From the NCBI GenBank assembly GCA_944472155.2, contig OX235272.1:12694354-12758353 (forward strand): 64,000 nt of DNA, given 5' to 3'. Origin of the DNA: Trichobilharzia szidati (taxonomy: Eukaryota; Platyhelminthes; Trematoda; Strigeidida; Schistosomatidae). The notes under the pieces are model-generated. The model made no database searches. It was not told where the DNA came from and was given only the letters and a program-made list of their open reading frames with translations. A program made the translations under genes and the position numbers. Shown one piece after another: positions 19,590 to 30,227 of the stretch. Within the stretch, counting starts at the first letter, position 1. Each line of letters begins with the position of its first letter.

Positions 19590-19905
19590 TGTTATCATTA
19601 TTATTATTAATAATCCCTTGGGTTCCAAGTGGAACATAGGGAGGGAGGGCTTCAACAACTCATCGCCATTCCATCCTCTTCGCTGCAATCCTCTTTATCT
19701 GGCTCCACCATTGTTCATAGTCTCTCATCTCCTCCAACTCACACGATCTCCTCAATGTTGTCACCGTCCGTAAGACACTCACGCCCAACCAACCCTTCAT
19801 TATCCAATTCACAAGTTCTGTTTCGAGTGCTTGTCACACGCGGTGTCACTAAACGGTCTCCTCAGTGCATATCCACAATCCATCACCAATTCCTTCGGTA
19901 TATCT
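19590..19905 (-). mobile_element. RTE-like remnant (-)
   Basis: ATT-rich tail, then cttgggttccaagtggaaca (the family 3' signature), cacacgatctcctcaatg and a gtgtcactaaacggtctcc block in the order of other copies. Strongly diverged and 5'-truncated. Confidence 0.65.
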
Positions 19906-20830
19906 GATGGATAATGGCTGGCTGGATTCAACATAGAACTTGGCTGCACCGAAGTGCAGCAGTTCGAGTCGCCACGTTCCAAATACCACACAAAGGTAGA
20001 CAAGACAAGAAGATGAGTGAAGAGAATCAATAGAGTTTTGACAAGTATAAGAGTGAAACAGAATGAGTAATGGTAGAAAGGAATATGAAACTGAATATTA
20101 CAGAAACTGAATATATCTGCGTAAGCCATTGACAACGATTTTGATCCATGTCACCTATTGTCTCCAGCCATTGATTCTTAGAGTCCCGAGGGCCCCAACC
20201 CGGAAGTCTGCATCTCCCTACCTAACTTGACTCAGTTTAGCTGTCAAGGATTTCATGGATTGATTGATGAGATGTTTTTGTTTGGCCACCACTTACAATT
20301 TTCCAGCCTGCACATATATCAGCTAGCTAGTAATGCCCGTCGGGGTGGGGGAGGTGATGGCTAGGCATGCGCAGCACGTCACCTAGCCATCTCAATCTAT
20401 GTAACTTTATAGCCTCTTCGCTTCGATTGATTTTCCCTTTTTGCCCAACACTCTACGCCTAACCTAACGTCAACATTACTTACCTTATTATACCATCTAA
20501 CGCGAGAGAGAGATCGTAAACATCTGTGGTCAAAAACACTCAACCTTTTCATGTCTTCCGCTCTCAATGGCCACGTCTCACCACCATAGAGAATGAAGGA
20601 GCGAACTTCTGAGCAGTACACACGTCCCTTGGTTGATAGTCGGATGTCACGCCTACGCCAGAGACGGTGTAAGTTAGCGAAAGCAGCCCTGCTTTTTGGA
20701 TCCGTGCTGAGATTTCGTCACCAATCAATCCGTTGGTGCTGATACAACTTCCCAAATAGGTGAAGGATGGATAATAGGTTCTCGGATGGATCACTACTAT
20801 AGTTCATTGTTCCTCATTGCCTTCCAGGAC
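19906..20830 (-). mobile_element. RTE-B copy (-), 3' half
   Basis: Starts on the - strand above 20794 with YLGSCISTNGLIGDEIS and GDEISARIQKAGLL (20690-20760). The frame that follows gives CSEVRSFILYGGETWPLRAE (20555-20615) and VFDHRCLRSLSRVRWYNKVS (20470-20530), then a 3' region to the terminal hairpin at 19943-19960 and ttctatgttgaatccagcc. One frameshift separates the two readable parts. LYGGETW corresponds to the conserved LYGSETW motif of RTE RTs. A 21-base insertion (tggctaggcatgcgcagcac..) near 20360 repeats part of the neighbouring cctagccatctc. Confidence 0.75.
19943..19960 (-). ncRNA. 3'-terminal TTCG hairpin (RTE-B copy on -)
   Basis: gctgcac-cgaa-gtgcagc on the + strand, which is the TTCG-loop hairpin of 15560-15577 on the - strand. 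Confidence 0.6.
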
Positions 20831-21115
20831 CCGCCATAATGATCTTCAGTATATGAATGACCTAATTTATCTTAAACATTGGATAAGTAAATTTTAAATT
20901 GAACTATTCCCCACCACCCCTCACTCTACTGTTATATATCTTCTCTCTCAAAGACACTGATTTATGGTGGTTGAGTTCTGCTTAGTCCCGTCAATTACGT
21001 TACGTTACGTCACTCAATTTATTTACTTTATTCTAATTTAGCTTCTACCCGAAACACTCCAGTATATTGCGTGATTGCCATCTAAAGCCTACACAATTCT
21101 GTTGATATGCTTTTT
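20831..21115. other. Unassigned sequence
   Basis: Nothing recognisable. Confidence 0.3.
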
Positions 21116-21116
21116 T

Positions 21117-21500
21117 TGAGTTTGATCACGGATTGATATCAGTTAGAGAGAAATTGAAAACCGGCGAGGAGTACTGGACAGCCAGCTATTTCATTTTTAG
21201 TTTGAAAACCATCGGCAATATGCACCCACCACATGGGGTACGAACCCAGGACCTACCGGTTACAAGGCAAGCTGGCTCGTATACCATTCAGCCACTGGGA
21301 TCCACTAAAATGGACCATGAATTCGAACTCCTACCAATTAATTCGTGATTTAGCGCGACCGCCAACCAATGTCACCGGTGGGAAATCCATCCTCACACAC
21401 ACCTGACTGGATGGACCTTACTGGTCACGACTTCTCACTAGAACTCCAGGCAACTCCGTACTGTAGTAAGTCACTAGCGAGCATCAGATTAATTTTCAAT
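21117..21500 (-). mobile_element. SINE copy (-), nearly a full unit
   Basis: Runs from the 3' end (gtttgatcacggattgatat) through the hammerhead remnant, B box (ggggtacgaacccagg), A box (cgtataccattcagccact) and 5' block (accttactggtcacgact, agtcactagcgagcat). The hammerhead core reads CCGATGG. A 4-bp ccag insertion (gacagccagctatttc) distinguishes it from relatives. Confidence 0.8.
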
Positions 21501-22310
21501 AGTTGTTTTTTTTTTAAGGATTAGATTTGTTGCTTTTTTTCCTAGTTTGAAAACATTTCTTTTGTCTTTTAAGACAAATCAAATGAAACGTATGACTACA
21601 GCTCTGAGTAAACAATTGTTCCTCGGTTTGAATACTTTCCAATATTTTCCCCATGGATAAGGCGAAAGTATAATATTTAGTCGACATTTATAAAGTAAAG
21701 ATATTTACTAACTAACCTTTTATACGTCAAACGGATTGGTTTCTTTTACTATTCCGTTCTTTCTACAGTTAACAGGAGAAAGAAGTTTATTATCCGTTAG
21801 AATAAATCTTAGAAAATTTTTTTAGTATACTGACAAAATTACAAGGCAGATTGTAAATGTAGACAAATTATCTAGACCACAAGGCAGTATACAAGCTAAT
21901 AAGTCAGTCATTGACGCCGAAAGAGAACAAGACAGCTTTTGTGCGATGAATGTTCACAATCCAAAAGGAAATCAAGACTAGAATTATCTAGCTACGAAGT
22001 GATCATGTTACCAAATAGTTACTGGCTTAAAATCTGATGGTAAGAGATCTCCAACTGCTATCTCAAACAAACGTCATCAATGAAGAACATTCTCACGCAC
22101 GATTTTGTTGTGCGTCACAATGACAACAACTCGTCTCCGAATTAAACATTAATGACTCATGGAATAACATGAGATATATAAGTTTGTGCATTGGTGGCTC
22201 AAAGGTAGATAAACCTGCCAACTTCGCACGAATTCCTCGGCTCGATTTCGTGACCCATGCAACGCACCTTGTACGTTATGTAGAATGACAAGTCCGTATA
22301 CATAAACAGT
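21501..22310. other. Unassigned sequence
   Basis: About 800 bases without a repeat or coding signature I can support. It could be unique host sequence. Confidence 0.3.
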
Positions 22311-22312
22311 GT

Positions 22313-23640
22313 TTAGCCTTTCCTTCTATGATCTTGGAATTGCACACCCATGGTACACAGCAGTAGACGTTTGAATTCCGACTCTGGCAGTGGGAGATGA
22401 TCAGACTGCTGACAAATGATCTCAATAGTTTCGTTGATTGGAATCATTGTGAACAAGGAGGTTACATCAAATGACACCATGAACTTATTTAAAACGTTCA
22501 TGTGGTTCACACTTTCAGAGAAATGAAATTAGTCTTTCATTGTGTGCACGCCTAGCCGTTGACGAATAGGTTCCAACTTCTCGGCAAGCCAATGTGCCAC
22601 CTTAAGTTGGGGCGAGTTGATCATCGAAAGTATAGGTCTCAGGGGGACTTGTTTTTTGTGTATCTTCGGAAGGCCATACATGTGTGGCAAGCGGGACCCT
22701 CGGGATTTCAAATCATTCTACGTATTGTTGTCAATCAATTTCTTCTTTAGAAGATCTCTCAGTGCGTTTGTGATACGTTTTTCGACAGAATCTGTCTTAT
22801 CTTTCTGGCAATTATCAACTTTAAACCTCGACGGGTCATTTAACACAGCTTTCGTCTTCACGATATAGTCCTCTTCATCCATCAGCACCACTCCTGAGCC
22901 TTTGTCAGGTCGCAATATAACAATTTTGTCATTATTCTTGAGAGCTTTTAATGCTCTTCAGAAAGGACTTTTGAATATGACATTGGAGAAATGAGGTATT
23001 GATTTGCAACGTCGACGAGCTTAGATTTGAACCAGCTCCTCTTGTCATCATCAACTGGAGTGAGGTCACTCAGCTGATAGAATAAGTTTTTGAATTGAAC
23101 TGCGACATCAGTTCTTCCGACAAACTTATTTAGGATGTGAAAGTTAAATAATAATAATAATTTTAATTCACTACGGCTATCTCCTACGGGAGGATGAGCC
23201 GGCTTCATGAACATCTCGAATCATCGCTGCCCAGGCGCGGCGATTTCATGTAAGGTTTTGCGACAGGGTTATCCAATTCTTGTTCCACAGACGGATTCCG
23301 TAGACGGTTTGTAGCCCCAGGCACTCCATATCAGCCTTGACTGTACTGAGAGTTCATGAAGTTTCATGGGAATTTGGTACGAGTGATTTCCCCAGAATCC
23401 AAGAGAAAGTACTTCCATTTCAATGTGATTTAACTTCAGACTCGACAGATTACAGATAAACTCCTCAGGATTTTCTGGGAAAACGTCACACAATTTCTCC
23501 TTTGTCAGGAATTTCGATAGATTTTTGTAGAAATTTTCACATGTTTTCTGTTGAAGTCCTTGAATGAAATTGATAAATTTGATCCGGCATACTATATTCA
23601 AACAATTGACGACACCATAATATATACATGTATATATGCA
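22313..23640 (-). pseudogene. PLE-A copy (-): N-terminal domain and start of RT, interrupted
   Basis: Read from 23601 downward: FINFIQGLQQKTCENFYKN, then EKLCDVFPENPEEFICNLSS and EVLSLGF; after the X insertion (23146-23394) it resumes with NFHILNKFVGRTDVAVQF, DKRSWFKSKLVDVANQY, DKGSGVVLMDEEDYIVKT (about 22915-22862), LPHMYGLPKIHK (about 22690) and KFMVSFDVTSLFTMIPINET (about 22490-22430), which retains the catalytic motif A Asp. It breaks off near LLCTMGVQFQ at 22313; the YVDD motif and GIY-YIG domain are missing. At least three frameshifts. It is head-to-head with the + strand copy at 23954. Confidence 0.85.
23146..23394. mobile_element. X repeat inserted in the PLE (-) copy
   Basis: Begins with a (TAA)n stretch (23146-23161), then tacggctatctcctacggg and the first ~160 bases of X, with ~65 bases of extra sequence near 23275-23338. 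Removing it joins the PLE codons for LSLGF to NFH in frame. The AAT-type tail at the low-coordinate end suggests insertion of a - strand element by non-LTR machinery. Confidence 0.7.
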
Positions 23641-23732
23641 ATATTAAACGCTATTCCGAAACAATAATAATCATACACAATGAAAACTTTTCAGCATCTC
23701 GCATTCGGATGAAAAATATCCAGTTACCTGGG

Positions 23733-23904
23733 CATCCTCTTTTATCTTCGTCTAAGGGTTTCAGGTCGTGGAGTTGATGGTATAAGTGTTCGAATGGTGT
23801 TTCTGTATCTATACGACTGATCTGCTTCTTGGGGACGTGAAACTTGAATCCTAGAGATAAGGGTTCTAATTCGATTTTGTTTAATTGTAATTTTGATAGA
23901 TTAC
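23733..23904 (-). repeat. Inverted copy of PLE-A N-terminal segment
   Basis: 172 bases that are the reverse complement of 24075-24246 with very few differences (for example cgaatggtgtttctg against cagaagcacaattcg inverted). It lies just upstream of the + strand PLE and could fold back on it. Confidence 0.9.
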
Positions 23905-23953
23905 CTATGATACCCTACTAAGCGAGCTTAATATTATTTGCTGGCTAAAATTC

Positions 23954-25986
23954 ATGAATTTTATCAAAGAGCTACAATCAAAAACATCCAAGGATTATGA
24001 AACTCAGCTGACAAAAGCGTTGGTGAAAGAGAAGCTAATCGAAGAATTCCCAGAATCACCTGAACGCTACGTCTGTAATCTATCAAAATTACAATTAAAC
24101 AAAATCGAATTAGAAGCCTTATCTCTAGGATTCAAGTTTCACGTCCCCAAGAAGCAGATCAGTCGTATAGATACAGAAGCACAATTCGAACACTTATGCC
24201 ATCAACTCCACGACCTGAAACCCTTAGACGAAGATAAAAGAGGATGGCTAAAGTCTAAACTTGTTGATATTGCTAACCAATACCACATTTCGCCAATGGA
24301 GAAGCAGAAGATGCTGACCGAAGAGCATAGAATAGCTCTGAAGAAACTATATGAGAACGATGAAATCGTCATATTTAGACCTGATAAAGGCTCTGGGGTT
24401 GTTTTAATGAACAAAGCTGATTATATTTATAAAATGATGACAATTCTAAACGACAAAGAAAAATTCCAAGTAGACAACAAAAAAGATGCCACAACGTCGT
24501 TTGAAAATAAAGTAAATAAGTGTCTCAAAGAACTTCTAATCAAGAAACTAATCAACAGCGAAACATACAATAAACTGAAGTCAAAAGGTGGACGCCCGCC
24601 GTCTATGTATGGCCTACCAAAAATCCATAAAGCAAACGTGCCTTTAAGACCAATCTTGTCAATGATTGACTCACCATGCCACAAGTTAGCTCGATGGTTA
24701 GCTGATTGCATAGAGCCAATTCGAATTAAATTTGCAACCCATAGCCTGAAGGATAGCTACCAATTCTCCAAGGAAGTTGACACTATTGACATATCAGACA
24801 AACTCATGTTCACAAACGTACCACTGATGGAAACGATTGATATCATTTGTAAACAAACGGATCTACTACCGTTACCGGAAACAGAGATGAAGCGACTACT
24901 GCTGCTCTGCACAAAAGATATACAATTCAAATTCAACAATCAACTCTACCGACAAATTGATGGGGTCGCTATGGTTTCACCTCTGGGACCTATCCTGGCT
25001 GATATCTTCATGGGCTACCTTGAACAGACACAACTAAGTTCTGCTATCAATGGAACAACCTACTATCGCCGATATGTTGATGACACATTTGTTGTTTGCA
25101 ACGACATGGATCACGCATCGGCATTATATGATCGCCTAAATGAGATCCATCCAAATATCAAGTTCACCATGGAATATGAACATAAAAATGAGTTCAATTT
25201 CCTAGATCTAAATGTAAAAAAAAACAAACGAAGGCATGATTGAAAAGTCCATCTATAGAAAAGAAACCTGGACTGGACAATATCTTCACTATAACAGCTT
25301 TTGTCTCATAAGCTATAAACGTGGATTAGTGAGGACTTTGTACGACAGAGCTAGGAAGCTATGTTCACCAAACAAGGTCGAAGAAGAACTAGATTTCGTC
25401 GAGAAATGCCTGAGGGAAAATGGATACCCCAAAGGATTTATACAGAAGTTTAGCAGAGAAAAGGATAAGAAGGAAAAGCATCCAACTGTAGAAAAGAAAA
25501 GTGTTTATTTGTCTCCCATTCAAAGGAGATGCAGTGTCACAAAATATTGACAGAAGACTGAAAGGAGCAATAAATAGAAGCTTCCCGGCAGCAAAACTCA
25601 TAACAGTATACAACACCACTCCTTCCATGATCCACTCAAAACTGGATAAATACCCTGCTGATGTCACCTCCAACTGCGTTTATGAATTTACGTGCACTTG
25701 CGGGAGCAAGTACATTGGTAGGACAGAAAGAAGGGCTTCTATCTGGTTTTCTGAACATATTCCAAGAAACCTATGCCTGAAAGGAAGCAAATATTCTCAG
25801 AGTGCAATTACCAGACATGTTGTTGATACCGGACATCTCGTAGAGATTTCTAAGTCCTTCAAAATATTAAATAGACAAAGGACAGCAAATTTACTACGAT
25901 TTGCCGAAGTGATCGCAATCAAACGATTTAAACCAGACTTATGCATACAGAAAGAGAGTGTGATTAACCTCTCACTCCCTTGGTAA
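23954..25986 (+). pseudogene. PLE-A: RT plus GIY-YIG endonuclease, most complete copy
   Basis: The first frame (429 residues, 23954-25243) has an N-terminal domain, DKGSGVVLM (residues 144-152), MYGLPKIHK (218-226), GVAMVSPLGP (337-346), catalytic YVDDTFV (374-380) and NFLDLN (415-420). Motif A is damaged: DKLMFTNVPL stands where the sister copy has FMVSFDVTSLFTMIP, an in-frame loss of about 8 residues including the catalytic Asp. The first frame breaks in a nine-A run near 25217; a second frame (25236-25550) continues with IYRKETWTGQYLHY. A third frame from ~25501 gives CVYEFTCTCGSKYIGRTERR and FSEHIPRN, a GIY-YIG core, ending SLPW. PLE RTs use a nicked target end to prime synthesis. Damage makes this copy unable to move by itself. 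Confidence 0.9.
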
Positions 25987-26332
25987 CTGAATTTTGATTT
26001 TGATTACATCAATTAGTCATCTAATTCAATGATCTCAACTCACTGAGCAAATCTCAATCTTATAAACTGTAAATGCTTTTGTTTTTTGGAGTTGCTATGT
26101 GAACCTACAAGCTAACACTGTTTCTGTTAATCAATTTTTCTGTTTTCTGTCTTACCCCCCCCCCCTCTTTTCAACTTTGAAAGTGCATAAATTGATGATG
26201 ATAACTTAAACTAAAAATTGTAATGCTTTCATTCCTTTTTGGATGCGTCCATTTCATCTCTTCTCTACAACTACTCAAACATTAAAGTATGTTATTATCA
26301 TTTATATAACCATTGTAATTTCAGGTAGTCTG
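25987..26332 (+). other. PLE-A 3' untranslated region
   Basis: AT-rich sequence after the GIY-YIG stop, with a run of about 12-13 C near 26155. It leads into the hammerhead-like motif. It has no coding signature. Confidence 0.5.
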
Positions 26333-26377
26333 CAGCTGATGAGAACCTGTGAAATAGAATGATATCATTTCATACTG
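26333..26377 (+). ncRNA. Hammerhead-like motif at the PLE-A 3' end
   Basis: cag (26333-26335) pairs with ctg (26375-26377); core ctgatga (26336-26342); gaa (26351-26353); helix III atagaatgat/atcatttcat (26354-26373; ten positions, one mismatch, one G-T); residue 17 is a. Helix II (gaacctgt) is poor. The right edge coincides with the start of an RTE copy, so the last bases may belong to that element. Confidence 0.55.
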
Positions 26378-27770
26378 TTTCAACTCTTCTTCACACGATC
26401 TCCTCCATGTCAACCTTGCACTGACGTCACACTCGCCGATTCCCGTCCGGGTTCCACTCGAGCATTGGCCTGACAACCGATGTCACCCAGCGAGTGGCCT
26501 CCTCAGCCAGTGAGTGTCCAATCCATCCATCTCCACTTTCTCCTGCATATTTGTTCGGCGATTGCTTCTTGTTTCGTTTGTTTCTTCCCATAGTTTGTTT
26601 GTTTCTTGTTGGTTCTTGTTCTTTCCGGCGGCCATCTGATTGATCTTCAGTATAGAGCCAGCCACGAAGACAGTTAGTTAGTTGTTGATAAATGTCTGCA
26701 ACAGGCTGTTGGAAATATTCTTTGTGACACACTGGCCAAGTTTCTGATCCATCCGTATAGAAGAACTGACTGACTTTACTGACGTTTGTATTGAAAATCC
26801 GAATTTTGTTGTTGTTGATGCTGTGTTGAGTGACAGCGGAAGATTTCCAGATTGGTTTCAGGTTGATGAATGTGTTTCTCGCCTTCCCGATTGTTGATTT
26901 GACATCCTCGTCCGTTCCACCTGCCTGTAGTTGAGACAATGCTGGTTGCCTAGATAAGTGAATGAAGCCACCTCTTTCAAATCCCACCCGTTGATGGTGA
27001 TTGGCGGTGGATGTTGCTGCTGCTGTTTTTGTTGTTGATTGGTTGTTTTCATTTCCTCCGTCTTGTCTATGTTCACCTAGAGTCCTGTCTTCTCCAGCTG
27101 CTTCTTCGACCGACGAGTTTGTCGGTTTTCGCTTGTAAGTCTTCGATTTTGTGTGACATCAAACATAAATCATCCACACGCGAAATCCAGGTCTTCTAGG
27201 TTCTTCACGTCGGTCCAGGATATCCCTGTCTTCTCGTTTCGCACTGTCTAACGCATAATCCAGTCCACCACAATTAGGAATATCATTGGCGATAATAGGC
27301 TAGCACCCTTGTCTGACTCCTGTGTTTACTCCAAACGCCTCGCTGAGCTGTCTGTTGTGGATCACTTGACATGTGCCGTTTTCGTACAGCTGTTGAATAA
27401 GGTTGATGAATACTCGGGGTACGCCGTAGTACTTGAGTATTTTCCAAATTACTTCGTGGTCAACGCTGTCTGTCTAAGGCCTTCTCAAAGTCTATGAAGG
27501 AAGTTGAGGTAGAGGTTTGATTGCCATTCCATGCTTTGTTCGATGATGATGCGTAGAGTTGCAATTCGGTCAGAACGTGATTTGCCTATCCCGAATTCAG
27601 CTTGTTCTGGTCGCAGTTCTGCATCCAGTACGTCCTTTATTCTCTCCAGGATGATGCGACTCAATTTTATTTGGTGTCGACAGGAGCCTGATTCCTCTCC
27701 AGTTCTTGCAGAGTCCTAAGTCGCCTTTCTTTGGTAGTTTCACAAGATAACCTTTCCTCCAGCATACTGG
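26374..27770 (-). mobile_element. RTE-like copy (-), long, with RT N-terminal region but lacking its 3' tail
   Basis: Starts near 27770 with GYLVKLPKKGDLGLCKNWRG (27700-27765), an RT motif-0 type segment, followed by a decayed palm, then DWIMR near 27255, DDLCLMSHKIEDL near 27165, KTEEMK near 27060, SFTYLGN near 26970, KARNTFINLKPIWKSSAVTQ near 26850 and the C-terminal RRTNMQEKVEMDGLDTHW region near 26540. The last ~130 bases and the AAT tail of the family are missing. Many small duplications break the frame. It is one of the longest RTE copies in the window. Confidence 0.85.
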
Positions 27771-27849
27771 ATTACAATAACAAAACAAGAAGGACGCACT
27801 ACAGCACTCCTGATTTGAGGAGAATAGGGGAGAAATGCATACCACTATG

Positions 27850-28320
27850 ATCATCTTCCAGGAAAATCATCAGATGCCTACCGTCAACCCAGTCAGTCAA
27901 TCAACGCAAAAGTATCTAGTTAGAAACACAAAGAAAATATCTTCGAAGTCACTGCAAGACTACCAAAACGTCTTGAAATAACTGTCTCCTACAAACCAAC
28001 CAAATCACTTCAATCGGTACTGTATCAACTAAAAAAAGACGCAACGGTTAAAGAGAACAAAACGAACATCACCCCCACAAGATAAACTGCAACAACTGCG
28101 AAAAAAACATTATAATGATCAAAGTGAACGGCCAACTTCATCTACGCATCCACGAACATAAACTGGCTGTCAAACGACATGATATCCCTTTTCCCCTCAT
28201 ATCATTATATGCAGACAACCACGGACACCAATTCGATCAGGAAAATGTGAAATTCTAAGGAACTACCAAAAAGGCCAAGGAATTTCTAAGAGAAGAGAAC
28301 ACGAAGTTGAGAATTTTTTA
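27850..28320 (+). pseudogene. PLE-B GIY-YIG remnant
   Basis: Frames here give SLQSVLYQLKKDATVKE, NCEKNI-like, GQLHLRIHEHKLAVKRHDI, then LYADNHGHQFDQENVKF and AKEFLRE. This is collinear with the foldback element 1 domain (RLRIHKHKLAVKRHD, DNHGHQFDWDNV). The YYIG tyrosines are destroyed. I do not see inverted repeats around this one. Confidence 0.7.
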
Positions 28321-28915
28321 GACGAGTTTATTCCCTTCGTGGAATGTCTTCAAGTAAAAAATATTAATTGACAGTATATCACTCCTCCTATGACACAATG
28401 CTCTCTCTGAGCTGAAGCAAAAACCATTGCATTATGGTATATCTGCTTTGTCTCCTTCCTTTAAGAAATCCACGATATCTACTTGAAAGCCGATTGTAAG
28501 ATGTTAAGAAGTACATTTTGAGATCCAAGAACATAACTGAAGAAGTGAAGAACAACATTACCACTCACAATCAGTCCTTTCCTCAAGTTTACTAGTAGCT
28601 TAAGAATCAGAAGATTATAAAAACTTTTAAACACACACACACAAAAGTAGATAATAATACCATTGGAGATCATATCTTAATCGATTAAAACAAAGCCGAA
28701 CGAAAGAAAATATATGCAATAGCGAGAGATGGTAGCCCAAGTTTTAAGCAGGCCGCCTTCAAGATGGACTTGATTACATACGGAATTATAGGATAAAGGG
28801 GAAAAAAATCCTCAAATATATATATATATATATAAATATATGTATACAGACATGACTTCTCCAGTCTCTTCTACTGCCGTGATCTTTGACTTCGACTTGA
28901 ATAATAATTTGGTAA
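28321..28915. other. Unassigned sequence
   Basis: AT-rich, with an (AC)n stretch near 28631 and a (TA)n tract at about 28817-28834. Nothing coding that I can support. Confidence 0.3.
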
Positions 28916-28916
28916 T

Positions 28917-29162
28917 GTTTTTTTTATTCCTTAACGTTTCCCCAGTGGAACATAGGGCTTCAAGCTAGTGTGGCTTGAAGTTTCTGTAGCAGTGTTTATT
29001 TTCCCAGGATGGAGTTGCTAGCCTCATCTGGCCCAACCTTTCCTCTTCACCAGCATTATTTCTGGCTTAGCGAGGTAAAGGAGTGAGTCGGTGGCCGGGT
29101 ATCGAACCCCGGACCATGTACATGGTCGGCAAGTGTCCTAACGGCTATGCCACCGACGCACA
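28917..29162 (-). mobile_element. SINE2 copy (-)
   Basis: On the - strand: gtgcgtcggtggcatagccg (A box region), ccggggttcgatacccg (B box), a body with actcactcctttacctcg, gttgggccagatgaggctag and ctgctacagaaacttc, and an end ccctatgttccactgggg followed by an A-rich tail (ggaataaaaaaaac). The last part resembles the RTE 3' end, suggesting RTE-assisted movement. Other copies lie at 35160-35262, 55622-55866 and 58237-58490. Confidence 0.8.
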
Positions 29163-29293
29163 ATTTGGTAATGTAATCCATTTTTATTTGTTCGTTTTTG
29201 GTCTCTTATCCTCTCTAAACTTTAAAATATAATATACATTGTCAAATGAAAATTTTAAAATAAAAAAATATGTTTAAATGACATGAAACTTAC

Positions 29294-29460
29294 AATTTTG
29301 TTATATAACTCTTCAATTTTGTCTTCATATGGATATTTTCCAGAAAAGTCAATATATAGTTTTGTACCTAACATACCACCTAACCAAGAACTAGGTTTAA
29401 AATCTGGTTGAACTTTCAGATATATACGTTCTTTGCGTCGACTTTCAGCATATTTCGCTT
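29294..29460 (-). CDS. Probable exon of a TIR-domain protein
   Basis: 167 bases on the - strand bounded by a good acceptor (tttcatctttcag) and donor (gtaagt). It codes, after two bases completing a codon, AKYAESRRKERIYLKVQPDF and KPSSWLGGMLGTKLYIDF then SGKYPYEDKIEELYNKI. This follows the pattern of the C-terminal half of animal TIR domains (an EAxYA helix, a hydrophobic strand, PxxWLG, GTKLYIDF, then a final helix). In at phase 1, out at phase 0. TIR domains are protein-interaction modules and in some proteins NADases; the catalytic Glu region would lie in an upstream exon, not seen. Other exons of the gene would lie above 29460 (5') and below 29294 (3'). The best case for host coding sequence in the window. 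Confidence 0.65.
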
Positions 29461-29501
29461 CTGAAAGATGAAATATAGTAATAATAATAATAATAATTTT
29501 C

Positions 29502-29745
29502 AAGTGTTGGTTTGTAGGGATTTGATTGGTTACAGGATTTCATCATGAGCTGACATCAGTTAGAAAACCATTGGAAAACCTGGGAGTACTGGACAGCTGT
29601 TTCGTCCTAGTTTGGGACTCTTTATCAGTACGCACCCACCGGGATTCGAACCCTGGACCTTCTAGTTACAAGGCGAGCTCGTATACCATTAAGCCACTGG
29701 GACCCGATCCAATGGTCCATGAATTCTAACTTCTGCCAAATCACG
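29502..29745 (-). mobile_element. SINE copy (-), left half of a head-to-head palindrome
   Basis: 3' end (ttcaagtgttggtttgtagg, gagctgacatcagttag), inverted hammerhead (tttcgtcctagtttggga), B box (gggattcgaaccctgg), A box (cgtataccattaagccactg). The next copy starts within bases of it in the opposite orientation. Confidence 0.9.
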
Positions 29746-29978
29746 ACTAGGGGTCGCACTATGTCGTGAATTGGCCGAAGTTAGAATTCATGGGCCATTG
29801 GGTCGGGTCACAGTGGCTTAATGGTATACGAGCTCGCCTTGTAACCAGAAGGTCCAGGGTTCGAATCCCGGTGGGTGCGTACTGCTAAAGAGTCCCAAAC
29901 TAGGACGAAACAGCTGTCCAGTACTCCCAGGTTTTCCAATGGTTCTCTAACTGATGTCAGCTCATGATGAAATTCTGT
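29746..29978 (+). mobile_element. SINE copy (+), right half of the palindrome
   Basis: gaattggccgaagttagaat, A box (cagtggcttaatggtatacg), B box (agggttcgaatcccgg), hammerhead-like module (29879-29924) and a 3' end at gatgaaattctg. It mirrors 29530-29735 at over 90% by eye. It ends against a CR1-like tail. Confidence 0.9.
29879..29924 (+). ncRNA. Hammerhead-like module of the SINE (best-preserved secondary structure)
   Basis: Helix I gtactg/cagtac (29879-29884 with 29919-29924); core ctaaaga (29885-29891; consensus CTGANGA, so only G5 is changed); helix II gtcc/ggac (29892-29895 with 29903-29906); gaa (29907-29909); helix III acag/ctgt with no loop (29910-29917); C at the cleavage position (29918). 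Because helix III has no loop, cleavage might need a dimer, as reported for some animal hammerheads. G5 is essential in known ribozymes, so this copy is probably inactive. Confidence 0.65.
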
Positions 29979-30160
29979 AATAATAATAATGATTTGCTTT
30001 ATTCCAAAAACAGTACTTGTGATACAGAATGGAATTCTCAGCATTAATCACAATATCTTGCATCTAATTTCCTCAAATTATAAATAAAAATTAGTCACAC
30101 AGAAAATTTTCTACAATTACAATGGGGGTAATGTCAAAAAAAACATGCAGCATATAAAAT
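29979..30160 (-). mobile_element. CR1-like 3' end (-)
   Basis: ATT-tail, then gatttgctttattccaaaaa, cagtacttgtgatacagaat, ggaattctcagcat: the inverted CR1 3' signature. The rest lies toward or in the gap. Confidence 0.75.
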
Positions 30161-30227
30161 GGAAATAATAATAATGATAACAGCTGAGGTAATGATAATA
30201 ATAATAATACAAGTGAAAATTGCTGTG

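Noticed and set aside
24202..24711. Open - strand frames over the PLE
   Set aside because: Antisense shadows of the RT reading frame on the + strand.
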